Source of the DNA: JBFKQC01 sp041627895
Lineage (GTDB): Bacteria; Pseudomonadota; Alphaproteobacteria; Rhodobacterales; Rhodobacteraceae
Reading direction: 5' to 3'
NCBI GenBank assembly: GCA_041627895.1
Contig: JBFKQC010000079.1
Location: forward strand, 1-17,566
Length of the DNA: 17,566 nucleotides
Notes under the pieces: model-generated
Databases searched by the model: none
What the model saw: only the letters and a program-made list of their open reading frames with translations
Told to the model about the DNA's origin: nothing
Part shown: piece after piece, positions 1 through 7,654 of the stretch
Layout: each line of letters starts with the position of its first letter
Position numbering within the stretch: position 1 is the first letter of the stretch
Made by a program: the position numbers and the translations under genes

Positions 1-2
1 CG

Positions 3-653
3 CTGCGCCGCACGTCCAACCGGTATGACCGGCGCTACGTGCTGTGCATGCGGCCCACGGTGATCACCGGGGGCGAGCTGTCGCTGGACATGCTGGATCT
101 GGTCTATAACCCGATCTCCAAGACCTACCAGGCGCCGCTGCAGCTGAAATCCACCGGCGGCGTGTTCATCGTCGACGACCTCGGCCGCCAGGCCGAGCCG
201 CCGCAGGCGCTGATCAACCGCTGGATCGTGCCGCTGGAAGAGGGCAAGGACATCCTCGCCCTGCAATCGGGCGAAAAGTTCGAGGTGCCGTTCGACACGC
301 TGGTGATCTTCTCGACCAACTTCCACCCGAACGAGATTTTCGACAAGGCGGCGCTCAGACGGATCTTCTTCAAGATCAAGATCGACGGGCCGAGCCAGCA
401 GGACTATCTGAAAATCTTCTCGCTGGTGGCCAAGAAGAAGAAGATGCCGCTGAACGAGAAGGCGCTGGTGCACCTCCTGAAGAACAAGTACCCGACGATC
501 AACAACGTGTACGCGAACTATCAGCCGATCTTCCTGATCGACCAGATGATCGCGATCTGCGAATTCGAGGGCATCCCCTACCAGATGAGCGCCGATCTGA
601 TCGACCGCGCCTGGTCGAACATGTTCGTCAAGGACGAGATCATCGTGAAGTAA
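3..653 (+). CDS. AAA+ family ATPase, C-terminal part (5' end outside window)
   Basis: The frame is open from base 3 with no start codon in the window, so the N-terminus and the Walker A loop lie upstream; the GTG at 39 is an internal valine. About 216 residues are visible. A Walker B-like strand (VFIVDDLGRQ, near bases 160-190) is followed by a sensor-1 strand ending STN (near 300-321) and an ALRR arginine-finger-like motif (near 350-365). A lysine-rich helical lid follows. This order is typical of AAA+ ATPases of the MoxR/DnaA-like type, which remodel protein complexes in the cytoplasm. The conserved text around APPQALINRWIVPLEEG suggests a well-kept alphaproteobacterial family, but the partner is unknown. 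The next gene starts 80 bp downstream with its own strong ribosome binding site. The AAA+ call is firm; the specific role is not known. Confidence 0.8.
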   Translation: MRRTSNRYDRRYVLCMRPTVITGGELSLDMLDLVYNPISKTYQAPLQLKSTGGVFIVDDLGRQAEPPQALINRWIVPLEEGKDILALQSGEKFEVPFDTLVIFSTNFHPNEIFDKAALRRIFFKIKIDGPSQQDYLKIFSLVAKKKKMPLNEKALVHLLKNKYPTINNVYANYQPIFLIDQMIAICEFEGIPYQMSADLIDRAWSNMFVKDEIIVK

Positions 654-696
654 CCGGGATCGCGCCAGAGCCGAGACTCGGCGGTTGCGCGGTTTG

Positions 697-709
697 ATGC
701 TAGCATGAC
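697..709 (+). promoter_or_regulatory. Candidate -10 region of the DUF1194 gene
   Basis: The bases ATGCTAGCAT (697-706) form a perfect 10-bp palindrome, and CTAGCATGAC (700-709) matches CTAGCCTGAC just before the helicase gene (1499-1508) in 9 of 10 positions. A recurring CTAGCNTGAC immediately before two successive genes fits an alphaproteobacterial -10 element. No good -35 hexamer at 16-18 bp spacing is visible. Confidence 0.3.
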
Positions 710-733
710 GCACGTCTCGAAAAGGAGGCCGCC

Positions 734-1435
734 ATGCGCCTTTTGCCGATTCTCGTTCTTCCATTGATCTTCCTGACAGTCACACCCGCCCGGGCCTGCG
801 AGTTGAAACTGCTTCTGTCCTGGGACGTCTCCGCCAGCATGAGCGCGCAGGACTACGACATCCAGCGCGGCGGCACGGCGGCGGCATTCCGGCATCCCAC
901 GATCCAGAACATGGTGGCGCTCAATCCCGGCGGCGTCGCGGTGTCGATCCTGCAATGGGCCGGCGAGCACCAGCAGGACGTCTCGGTTCCCTGGGTCCTC
1001 TTGCGCAGCAACCGCGACGCGCGCGACTTCGCCGATGCGATCGAGGCGATGCACGATCCGTTCGACGGGACGACCGGAACCGCGATCGGGGCGGGCCTGG
1101 AATTCGCGATCGGCCACCTCGAGGCCGGGCCGGATTGCGCGCGCACGGTGATCGACATCTCCGGCGACGGCGTCTCGAATATCGGTCAGCCCCCGGCCGC
1201 GATTGCCGACTACCTGCACACGCGCGGCGTCACGATCAACGGGCTTGTCCTCCCCCACAAGGTGAAGATCTACACGCCCGACCGCGACCCCTTCCTGCAT
1301 TACATCCGCAACGTCTCGCGCGGGCCGGATTCGTTCGTGATGTCCGTCAACAGCTACCAGGACTTTCCCCGTGCCATGCAACTGAAGCTCCTGCGCGAAC
1401 TTGCGCCGCGGCTGGCGATGCTCGACGCCGAATAG
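734..1435 (+). CDS. Secreted DUF1194 (von Willebrand factor A-like) protein
   Basis: The protein has 233 residues. Residues 1-21 form a signal peptide (hydrophobic core LLPILVLPLIFLTV, probable cleavage after ARA before CEL), so the mature protein should be periplasmic. Right after it comes a metal-ion-dependent adhesion motif, DVSAS (D31, S33, S35), with a later TGT (around 114-116) and SGDGVSN (143-149), the layout of a VWA fold. The overall pattern matches DUF1194, a family of exported VWA-like proteins of unknown function common in Alphaproteobacteria. The start is supported by a near-perfect Shine-Dalgarno AAAGGAGG at 721-728, 5 bases from ATG. It lies between the AAA+ ATPase and the helicase on the same strand. 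AAA+ ATPases often pair with VWA proteins, but those partners are usually cytoplasmic, so a functional link here is only a possibility. Confidence 0.88.
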   Translation: MRLLPILVLPLIFLTVTPARACELKLLLSWDVSASMSAQDYDIQRGGTAAAFRHPTIQNMVALNPGGVAVSILQWAGEHQQDVSVPWVLLRSNRDARDFADAIEAMHDPFDGTTGTAIGAGLEFAIGHLEAGPDCARTVIDISGDGVSNIGQPPAAIADYLHTRGVTINGLVLPHKVKIYTPDRDPFLHYIRNVSRGPDSFVMSVNSYQDFPRAMQLKLLRELAPRLAMLDAE

Positions 1436-1475
1436 CGCGGGCGGCGCGGCGCCGGGCGTGCGCATGAAAAACCGC

Positions 1476-1508
1476 TTTCGGCCCGGGGGGCTTCCGCACT
1501 AGCCTGAC
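1476..1508 (+). promoter_or_regulatory. Candidate promoter of the helicase gene, possibly leaderless
   Basis: TTTCGG (1476-1481) and TAGCCT (1500-1505) are separated by 18 bp, and the ATG at 1513 lies 7 bases past the second hexamer, about where transcription would begin. There is no Shine-Dalgarno sequence. The -35 is weak, so this is tentative. Confidence 0.32.
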
Positions 1509-1512
1509 CGGC

Positions 1513-3969
1513 ATGGCCGCCCTGCCCGCCACCTTCCACGACTGGTTCGCCGCGCGCGGCTGGACGATCCACCCGCACCAGCAGGCGATGCTCGACCGCG
1601 CGGGCGAGCCGGCGCTGCTGCTGATCGCGCCGACCGGCGGCGGCAAGACGCTGGCCGGATTCCTGCCCACGCTCGCCGATCTGGCGGATGGCGGGCATGA
1701 CGGTCTGCACACGCTTTACGTCTCGCCGCTGAAGGCGCTGGCGGCGGATATCAAGCGCAACCTGCGCAGCCCGGTCGACGAGATCGGCCTGCCCGTCCGG
1801 ATCGAGGACCGCACCGGCGACACCAGCGCCACGCAGAAGAGGCGCCAGCGCGCCGATCCGCCGCACATCCTGCTGACCACGCCCGAAAGCCTGGCGCTGC
1901 TGATCAGCTACGAGGACGCGCCGCGGATGTTCGCGGGGCTGAAACGGGTCATCGTCGACGAAATCCACGCGCTGGCGGAATCGAAGCGCGGCGACCAGCT
2001 GATGCTGGCGCTGGCGCGGCTGCAGACGTTCTGCCCCGGCCTCTGCCGCGTCGGGCTGTCGGCCACGGTCGAGGACCCCGCGGGCATCGCGCGGATGCTG
2101 GCCCGTCATCCCGACGCTTGCGACATCCTTCAGGCCGACCCCGGCCCCGAGCCCGACATCCGCATGCTGGAGACCGGGGAAATGCCGCCCTGGTCGGGCG
2201 GCGGCGCGGCCTATGCCGTGCCGGCGGTGCTAAACGAGGTCGGGCGGCACAGGACCACGCTGATCTTTCACAACACCCGCGCCCAGGCCGAGATCTTCTT
2301 TCACAACCTGTGGCTCGCCAATGACGAGGGCCTGCCGATCGGCATCCACCACGGGTCATTGGCCCGCGAGCAGCGCCAGAAGGTCGAGGCGGCGATGGCG
2401 GCGGGGCGGCTGCGCGCCATCGTCTGCACCGGCACGCTGGATCTGGGCATCGACTGGGGCGACGTCGACCTGATCGTGCAGGTCGGCGCGCCGAAGAACG
2501 TCAAGCGGCTGGTGCAGCGGATCGGCCGCGCGAACCACCGCTACAACGCGCCGTCCAAGGCGATCCTGGTCCCGGCGAACCGCTTCGAGGTGGTCGAGTG
2601 CGTCGCCGCGCTCGAGGCCGCGCGCGCGCGTCAGCTCGACGGCGACGCGCGCGGCCCCGGCCCGCGCGACGTGCTTTGCCAGCACATCCTGATCGCTGCC
2701 TGCGCCGGGCCGTTCCGGGCCGGCGAGCTTTATGCCGAGGTCCGCACCGTCGGCGCCTATGCGCAGCTGTCGCGGGCGGAGTTCGACGAATGCCTCGATT
2801 TCGTGGCGACGGGGGGCTATGCGCTCAGGGCCTACGACCGCTGGCAGCGGATGCGGCAGGGCGCAGACGGATGCTGGCGCCTGCGCGACCCGCGCGCGGC
2901 ACAGCGCATCCGGATGAACATCGGCACAATCCAGGATACCGACCTCGTCAAGGTGCGGTTGCGCGGCCAGGCCAGGCCGCTCGGCGAGATCGAAGAGGGG
3001 TTCGCCGCGACGCTGACGCCGGGCGACACCTTCCTGATCGGCGGCCGCATCGTGCGCTACGACCGGATGCGCGAAACCGTGGTCGAGGTCACGCGCGACG
3101 CCGCGCGAAAGCCGAAGATCGCCACCTTCATGGGCACCAAGTTCGCCACGTCCACGCAGCTTTCGCAGCGCATCCTGGCGATGTTCCGGCAAGCCGACTG
3201 GCCCGGCCTGCCGCCGCACACCGCGGCCTGGCTGGCGCTGCAGCGCGAGGTCTCGAAACTGCCCGAGGCCGACCGCATCCTGGTCGAAAGCTTCCCCCAT
3301 GACGGGCGCCGGCATACTTGCGTCTACGGCTTTGCCGGGCGCAACGCGATGCAGACGCTGGGCCTGTTGCTGACCCAGCGGATGGAGTCACAGGGGCTCG
3401 ACCCGCTGGGGTTCGTCGCGACCGATTACGCCGTGCTGATCTGGGGGCTCAAGGCGGTTGCCGACCCGGCACCGCTGTTCCGCGGCGCGGCGCTGCGCGA
3501 CACGTTCGAGACCTGGCTTGCCGGCAACGCGGTGATGAAACGGACCTTCAAGGCCAGTGCGGTGATCGCCGGGCTGATCGACCGCAACACCCCCGGCGCC
3601 CGCAAGACCGGGCGGCAGGCGACGTTTTCCTCGGACATCCTGTATGACACGCTCTGCCGCTACGACCCGGACCACGTGCTGCTGAAGATTACCCGCGAAG
3701 AGGCGCTGAAGGGGCTGGTGGATTTCGGGCGGATCGAAGAGATGCTGGCGCGGACCCAGGGCCGGGTCGATCACGTGGTGCTGGACCGCGTGACGCCGCT
3801 GGCGGCGCCCCTGATGCTGGAGCATGGCCGCGTCCCGGTGCAGGGCGCGGCGACCGAGCGGCTGCTGGCCGAGGAAGCCGCCAGGCTGATCGAGGCCGCG
3901 GGGCTGGCCGAGCCTGCGGCACGCCCCGCGCCGCCAAAGACCGTGCCCCGGCGGCGCGCGCCGCATTGA
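1513..3969 (+). CDS. Ligase-associated DNA damage response DEXH-box helicase (Lhr-like, TIGR04121-type)
   Basis: The protein has 818 residues, the usual size for this family. The superfamily-2 motifs are all in order: Walker A APTGGGKT (39-46), TTPES (122-126), the DEIH box (149-152), SAT (183-185), HHGSLAREQR (279-288), TGTLDLGIDWGDVD (306-319) and the arginine-finger motif QRIGRANHR (335-343). A long Lhr-type C-terminal region and an Ala/Pro-rich basic tail follow. It is expected to be a cytoplasmic ATP-dependent 3'-5' DNA helicase in a repair set with an ATP-dependent ligase, a beta-lactamase-fold exonuclease and PdeM. The adjacent pdeM gene 79 bp downstream supports this over a generic Lhr call. 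No Shine-Dalgarno sequence precedes the ATG, and a -10-like hexamer ends about 7 bases before it, so the mRNA may be leaderless. Ligase and exonuclease genes are not nearby. Confidence 0.92.
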   Translation: MAALPATFHDWFAARGWTIHPHQQAMLDRAGEPALLLIAPTGGGKTLAGFLPTLADLADGGHDGLHTLYVSPLKALAADIKRNLRSPVDEIGLPVRIEDRTGDTSATQKRRQRADPPHILLTTPESLALLISYEDAPRMFAGLKRVIVDEIHALAESKRGDQLMLALARLQTFCPGLCRVGLSATVEDPAGIARMLARHPDACDILQADPGPEPDIRMLETGEMPPWSGGGAAYAVPAVLNEVGRHRTTLIFHNTRAQAEIFFHNLWLANDEGLPIGIHHGSLAREQRQKVEAAMAAGRLRAIVCTGTLDLGIDWGDVDLIVQVGAPKNVKRLVQRIGRANHRYNAPSKAILVPANRFEVVECVAALEAARARQLDGDARGPGPRDVLCQHILIAACAGPFRAGELYAEVRTVGAYAQLSRAEFDECLDFVATGGYALRAYDRWQRMRQGADGCWRLRDPRAAQRIRMNIGTIQDTDLVKVRLRGQARPLGEIEEGFAATLTPGDTFLIGGRIVRYDRMRETVVEVTRDAARKPKIATFMGTKFATSTQLSQRILAMFRQADWPGLPPHTAAWLALQREVSKLPEADRILVESFPHDGRRHTCVYGFAGRNAMQTLGLLLTQRMESQGLDPLGFVATDYAVLIWGLKAVADPAPLFRGAALRDTFETWLAGNAVMKRTFKASAVIAGLIDRNTPGARKTGRQATFSSDILYDTLCRYDPDHVLLKITREEALKGLVDFGRIEEMLARTQGRVDHVVLDRVTPLAAPLMLEHGRVPVQGAATERLLAEEAARLIEAAGLAEPAARPAPPKTVPRRRAPH

Positions 3970-4012
3970 CGGCCCAAGCGGGGTTTCCGCGCGGCGCCCC
4001 GGCCGCGGCCTC

Positions 4013-4043
4013 TTGACCTGCCCCCGCGCGATGCGGGTATAGA
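4013..4043 (+). promoter_or_regulatory. Candidate promoter of pdeM, near-leaderless
   Basis: TTGACC (4013-4018) and TATAGA (4038-4043) are separated by 19 bp. The ATG at 4049 is 5 bases past the -10, so transcription would start at or just after the start codon. GAGGG (4042-4046) lies too close to ATG to be an ideal ribosome binding site. If real, pdeM can be expressed independently of the helicase. Confidence 0.42.
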
Positions 4044-4048
4044 GGGTT

Positions 4049-4738
4049 ATGTGCAAGGAACATAAGAAGAACGTCGTCCCCTTCACGCTGGCCGGCGCGG
4101 CGCTCGAGGCGCGCGCTTCCGGGGCGCTCTGGTGGCCCGGGCAGCGCGTGCTCGTGATCTCGGATCTGCATCTCGGCCGGTCCGAGCGCGTCGCGCGCCT
4201 CGGCGGCGCGCTGTTGCCGCCCTACGAGACGCAGGACACCATGGCGCGCCTTGATTCCGAGGTCGCGGCGACCGCGCCGGCGACGGTGATCTGCCTCGGC
4301 GACAGCTTCGACGACCGGGCGGTCGCCGAGGGGCTGGCCGAAGCGGCGATCCTCTGGCTGGCGCGGCTGATGGCGGGCCGGCGCTGGATCTGGATCGAGG
4401 GCAATCACGATCCCGGGCCGATGGACCTCGGCGGCACGCATCTCGCGGAACTGCCGATCGCGCCGCTGACCTTCCGCCATATCGCCCGGCCCGGGGCCAG
4501 CGGCGAGGTTTCGGGGCATTACCATCCCAAGGCAACGGTGAACGCGCGGGGCCGGCGGGTGTCGCGGCCCTGCTTCCTGTTCGACAGCGACCGGGTGATC
4601 CTGCCCGCGTTCGGCACCTATACCGGCGGGTTGCGGGCGTCCGATCCGGCGCTTGCGGGCCTGATGCGGCCCGAGGCGATGGCGGTCCTGACCGGGCCGA
4701 ACCCCTGCATGATCCCGCATCCGGGACGCGCCGGATAG
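4049..4738 (+). CDS. pdeM: Ligase-associated DNA damage response endonuclease PdeM (calcineurin-like phosphoesterase)
   Basis: The protein has 229 residues and shows the metallophosphoesterase motifs in order: SDLHLGRSE (D39, H41), GDSFDD (84-89), GNHDPG (118-123) and GHYHP (156-160). These ligand two divalent metals in this fold. Family-specific text is also present, such as PFTLAGAALEA near the N-terminus, SGALWWPG (24-31), SGHYHPKA and PCFLFD. PdeM proteins are nucleases tied to a helicase, ligase and exonuclease in a bacterial DNA damage response set, which fits the helicase directly upstream. Ten N-terminal residues (MCKEHKKNVV) precede the conserved start of the fold, and no in-frame alternative ATG is visible there. 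A promoter-like TTGACC-N19-TATAGA sits immediately before the start. Confidence 0.92.
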   Translation: MCKEHKKNVVPFTLAGAALEARASGALWWPGQRVLVISDLHLGRSERVARLGGALLPPYETQDTMARLDSEVAATAPATVICLGDSFDDRAVAEGLAEAAILWLARLMAGRRWIWIEGNHDPGPMDLGGTHLAELPIAPLTFRHIARPGASGEVSGHYHPKATVNARGRRVSRPCFLFDSDRVILPAFGTYTGGLRASDPALAGLMRPEAMAVLTGPNPCMIPHPGRAG

Positions 4739-5039
4739 GCCCGCGGCCGCCCGGCGGGCGGGGCCATCTGCGCTTGCTCGCTGTCCCGGGGCGGGGCCGC
4801 GTGCGGGCTGAGCGGTCGTTGCCGTTTCAACGCAAAGCCGCGCCATCGCCGACCCGCGGGGTGGCGAGCCAACGTCCGTTCGGCGCGCTTTATCCCGCGG
4901 TTCCCGCGCAACTTCGGACCTGTGCACTGACCTCGCCCGATCGCCGCCCCGGGGGGCGGGTCGGCGATGGCGCGGCGGCCTGCGGCCGCTGTTCGCGCCA
5001 CGGGAAGAATGTGAACGGCGGGAATTGGCCGATCCCGCG
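4739..5039. other. Intergenic region between convergent pdeM and the DUF2237 gene
   Basis: No convincing gene is seen here. Two GC hairpins lie inside. CCGCCC/GGGCGG (4747-4761) sits just after the pdeM stop and may help end transcription, although no T run follows. ATCGCCG (4940-4946) pairs with CGGCGAT (4962-4968) around a C4/G6 core and lies downstream of the minus-strand DUF2237 stop. The rest is plain GC-rich sequence. Confidence 0.5.
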
Positions 5040-5417
5040 CTAGTTCTGGTCCAGCGCGTAGCGGCGCAGCACCTCGAGCGGCACGATTTCCAGCGCCCGC
5101 ATGTGCGTCGCCGCAAGGTGCAGCCGCGGCGCGCAGCCCTCGTCATGGGCCTGCAGGAAGCGCCCCGCGCACAGGCACCAGCGGTCGCCCGCCTTCAGCC
5201 CCGGAAAGCCGTAGGCCGGCAGCGGCGTCGACAGGTCGTTGCCCACGTATTTCGAGAAGGCCAGGAACTCGTCGGTCATCACTGCACAGACCGTGTGGCT
5301 GCGCCGGTCCCGGTCGCAGGTGTCGCAGGCGCCGTTGCGGAAGAACCCGGTGACCGGGTCCTGCGAACACGGGGCAAGCCGGTCGCCGAGCACGTTGAGC
5401 GAGGGATCCATGTCCAT
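5040..5417 (-). CDS. DUF2237 family protein
   Basis: The protein has 125 residues and matches DUF2237 along its whole length: LNVLG (7-11), SQDPVTGF (18-25), SHTVCAVMT (40-48), GNDLSTP (59-65), FPGLKAGDRWCLCA (71-84) and AATHMRALE (102-110). Seven cysteines are present (17, 31, 34, 44, 81, 83, 95), several at family-conserved places, which suggests a metal site or redox role, though the family has no established function. There is no signal peptide, so it is likely cytoplasmic. The ATG at 5417 lies 3 bases past the stop of the DUF2332 gene with little Shine-Dalgarno, so translation is probably coupled. A second in-frame ATG two codons later (5411) is also possible. It is the last gene of the pth operon. 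Confidence 0.88.
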   Translation of the reverse strand: MDMDPSLNVLGDRLAPCSQDPVTGFFRNGACDTCDRDRRSHTVCAVMTDEFLAFSKYVGNDLSTPLPAYGFPGLKAGDRWCLCAGRFLQAHDEGCAPRLHLAATHMRALEIVPLEVLRRYALDQN

Positions 5418-5420
5418 GGG

Positions 5421-6464
5421 CTAGAGTGTAGCCTCTTCCGGGCGCCAGTCGACCCATCGTCCGTGATAATCGGCGCGCCCCGGCGCAAGGCGCCGGTTGC
5501 CCGGCCAGAGCCGCAGCGTCAGCCCGGCGCCGGGGCTTGCGCCGTCGGCCTCCATCCCCAGCCAGGCCAGTGGCGCCGCGGCGGTGGCCCGCGCCCCGGC
5601 GGCCTCGATCAGCGCGCGGGCGCGGGCCTGGACCACGGCCGGGAAATACTGCCAGGCGACGGTGTGGAAGATCAGGTGCAGCTGGCCGGGGACGGGTGCG
5701 GCGAGCCGATGCGCCAGCCAGTCCGCCGCATCCGACCGGTCGACCGGCGCGCCGGCCACCGCGAGCGCGGCGCGGGTGCGGGCCAGCCGGTCCGGCTGGT
5801 CGGGCCAGAGATAGGCCAGAAGCCGCAGCCGGTCGCCCGCGTCGCGCGGATCGAGCGGGGTCAGGTCGGCGCCGCGGCGCTCGGCCACTTCCGGCGCCGC
5901 GCGGGGCGGCACCTCGCCGCGCCAGTCCGGCGCAAGCACCAGCGCAGGGGTCTGCGGCCCGTATCTTTTGCCCCGGACATCCAGCGCGAAGCGGTCCCAC
6001 ATCAGGTTCAGCCCGGCGCTGGCGCCCGGCTCGGACAGCCGCAGCGGCAGGCCGTATCGCGCCGTCAGCCAATGTCCGGCGGCGATCAGCACCGCGCTGC
6101 GCCCGACCTCGTTGGTCTGCGGCGGCCGGTCCAGCCAGGCGCCGATCCGCCCGGCATGGGCGTCGAGCGCCCGCGCGACGGCGTCCCACAGCGCCTCGTC
6201 GCCGGGCGCCGGCGCCGGCGGGTAGACCGCGGCCAGCGCGGGGTCGGCCCCCGACAGCACCAGCCCGTGCAGCGCGCCGGCCAGGCGCAGCGGCACCGAG
6301 GCGCCCGACGCCGAGATATCGCCCGGCCAGGCGAACAGCCGGTCGGTCAGCGGCGTGCCCGGCGCCAGCCGGCCCGCCAGAAGCCGCAGCACCCGCCCGG
6401 TGAAGGGCGAGCCGAGCGCGGCGCAAACCCCGGCCTGCCGGCTGAGCGCCGCGGCGAGGCTCAT
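5421..6464 (-). CDS. DUF2332 family protein
   Basis: The protein has 347 residues and matches DUF2332, a family of uncharacterised cytoplasmic proteins in Alphaproteobacteria and Actinobacteria. Family signatures are PPQTNEVGRS (114-123), SEPGASAGLNLMWDRF (144-159) and FHTVAWQYFP (near 265-275). The EPGASAGLNL loop has the feel of a nucleotide- or SAM-binding glycine loop, but this is a guess and no enzyme activity is known. Its start codon overlaps the pth stop in an ATGA arrangement (6461-6464), and the next gene starts 3 bases after its stop, so the three genes are almost certainly one transcript with coupled translation. Confidence 0.88.
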   Translation of the reverse strand: MSLAAALSRQAGVCAALGSPFTGRVLRLLAGRLAPGTPLTDRLFAWPGDISASGASVPLRLAGALHGLVLSGADPALAAVYPPAPAPGDEALWDAVARALDAHAGRIGAWLDRPPQTNEVGRSAVLIAAGHWLTARYGLPLRLSEPGASAGLNLMWDRFALDVRGKRYGPQTPALVLAPDWRGEVPPRAAPEVAERRGADLTPLDPRDAGDRLRLLAYLWPDQPDRLARTRAALAVAGAPVDRSDAADWLAHRLAAPVPGQLHLIFHTVAWQYFPAVVQARARALIEAAGARATAAAPLAWLGMEADGASPGAGLTLRLWPGNRRLAPGRADYHGRWVDWRPEEATL

Positions 6465-7150
6465 CGGAACTTGTCGATCAGCTTTTGCAGCGCGCGGCGC
6501 CCGTCCGGCCCGGCCGCGGGCGGCGGCTCTGCCCCGGGAGGCGGTTCCGCGGGCTTCGGTTCGGGCGCGGCCGAGGACCGGGGCGGCGCGGTACGCAGCG
6601 CCACCGCGTTCATGAAGCGGCCGGTATCGCCCGCCGCGAGGTCGGCGGCGCCGTCGCTGATGCCGCGCAGCAGGTCCTCCAGCCAGTCGCGGTCGGCCTT
6701 GGCGAAGTCGTGCAGCACGTAGCCCGACACCCGGTCCTTGTGGCCGGGATGGCCGATGCCGAGGCGCACCCGCACGTAATCCGGCCCGATCTGCGCATGC
6801 AGCGAGCGCAGCCCGTTATGGCCCGCATGCCCGCCGCCGGTCTTGACCCGGCACTTGCCGGGGGCGAGGTCCAGCTCGTCGTGGAAGACGACGATGTCCT
6901 CAGGCGCCAGCTTGTAGAACTGCGCCGCCGCCTGCACCGAGTTGCCCGAGAGGTTCATGTAGGTCTCGGGCTTCAAGAGCAGCACCTTCTCGGTCCCCAG
7001 CCGGCCCTCGGCGATCACGCCCTGGAACTTCGAGCGCCACGGGCCAAAGCCGTGATCCCCGGCGATCCGGTCCACGGCCATGAAGCCGATGTTGTGCCGG
7101 TGCCCGGCATGTTTGGCCCCCGGATTGCCGAGGCCGACGAACAGGCGCAT
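6461..7150 (-). CDS. pth: Peptidyl-tRNA hydrolase
   Basis: The protein has 229 residues. It hydrolyses the ester bond of peptidyl-tRNAs released from stalled ribosomes, recycling tRNA in the cytoplasm. Signature residues are visible: VGLGNPG with N9, RHNIGF with catalytic H19, PETYMNLSG (61-69) with N67, FHDELDL with D91, and GGGHAGHNGL with N112. The bacterial Pth fold ends near residue 185. A Pro/Ala/Glu-rich linker then leads to a short conserved-looking end, ALQKLIDKFR, which makes the protein about 35 residues longer than E. coli Pth; such tails occur in Rhodobacterales. It is first in an operon with DUF2332 and DUF2237 and has its own promoter. In related genomes pth usually follows rplY directly; here about 2.4 kb separates them. 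Confidence 0.96.
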   Translation of the reverse strand: MRLFVGLGNPGAKHAGHRHNIGFMAVDRIAGDHGFGPWRSKFQGVIAEGRLGTEKVLLLKPETYMNLSGNSVQAAAQFYKLAPEDIVVFHDELDLAPGKCRVKTGGGHAGHNGLRSLHAQIGPDYVRVRLGIGHPGHKDRVSGYVLHDFAKADRDWLEDLLRGISDGAADLAAGDTGRFMNAVALRTAPPRSSAAPEPKPAEPPPGAEPPPAAGPDGRRALQKLIDKFR

Positions 7151-7180
7151 GGCCGCGCTCCATGGGTCAGGGTCGGGCGA

Positions 7181-7209
7181 TACCTAGTCCGACCCGCCGC
7201 GTTGCGCAA
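7181..7209 (-). promoter_or_regulatory. Candidate promoter of the pth operon
   Basis: Read on the minus strand, TTGCGC (7209-7204) and TAGGTA (7186-7181) are separated by exactly 17 bp. The likely start of transcription is about 24 bases before the pth ATG. This would let pth be transcribed independently of rplY. The -35 sits in the 10-bp palindrome GTTGCGCAAC (7201-7210). Confidence 0.45.
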
Positions 7210-7233
7210 CGCCCGGTGCCGGGGGCGCGGGGC

Positions 7234-7581
7234 TCACGAGGCCGGCGCGGGCAGCCGGTCGGCCACCGGCACGAAAAGGTATTTCACCGCGCGCTCGCCC
7301 TTCAGCTGCAGGGCGCGGGTGGCGTCCATGTCCGGGGTCACCGCGCTGCGGGTGCAAAGGTGAAAGACGCGCCCCGTCGCCCTGACGATGCGCGGATCGC
7401 CGTGGCTGAGCTGGGTGCGCAGGCTGCGGATGTAATAGCCGTCGGGATTGGCCCGGATGTCGCCCGGGCCGGCGGCCTCGTTGGCATGGCCGGCGCCGCA
7501 AAGCGTGTCGATGCGGCTTTCGGCGGCGGCGGCCGTGGCGAGTGCGATCGTCAGGGCGGTGATCGTGGCGGTCGTTTTCAT
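7234..7581 (-). CDS. Small secreted protein of unknown function
   Basis: The ATG at 7581 is preferred over an upstream in-frame ATG at 7608 because GGAGGA sits 5 bases before it and the protein then begins with a clean signal peptide (MKTTATITALTIALATAAAA, probable cleavage before ES). The precursor has 115 residues and the mature part about 95. It contains two cysteines (in TLCGAGHANEAAG and HLCTRS) that could form a disulfide in the periplasm. The family was not recognised and no enzymatic motif is visible. It is divergent from the membrane regulator at 7714, with a large nested inverted repeat between them, so it is a plausible target of that regulator. It ends 83 bp before the pth start on the same strand. 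Confidence 0.7.
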   Translation of the reverse strand: MKTTATITALTIALATAAAAESRIDTLCGAGHANEAAGPGDIRANPDGYYIRSLRTQLSHGDPRIVRATGRVFHLCTRSAVTPDMDATRALQLKGERAVKYLFVPVADRLPAPAS

Positions 7582-7610
7582 GCTATCCTCCTGTCGGTCC
7601 CGATTCATCG

Positions 7611-7654
7611 GCGCCGCCCTGCCGGACCACCAGCGGTTGCCGGCGTGGCGGCGC
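7611..7654. repeat. 44-bp nested inverted repeat in a divergent promoter region
   Basis: The outer arms GCGCCGCC (7611-7618) and GGCGGCGC (7647-7654) are perfect complements. Inside them, GCCGG (7621-7625) and CCGGC (7640-7644) are also complementary, placed symmetrically with 2 bases on each side. The centre is 14 bases long with a further ACC/GGT pairing. It lies between the divergent genes starting at 7581 and 7714 and may be an operator or a transcript hairpin. Confidence 0.6.

Noticed and set aside
4774..5043. Small plus-strand open frame of 89 residues after pdeM
   Set aside because: No ribosome binding site, an unusual start and a basic low-information sequence; it also runs to the end of the opposing DUF2237 gene.
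3689..5146. 485-residue minus-strand open frame opposite the helicase end and pdeM
   Set aside because: Arg/Ala/Pro-rich shadow with no motif; it overlaps two well-supported plus-strand genes.
5025..6722. 565-residue plus-strand open frame opposite pth, DUF2332 and DUF2237
   Set aside because: GC-rich antisense shadow; the minus-strand genes carry clear family motifs and coupled starts.
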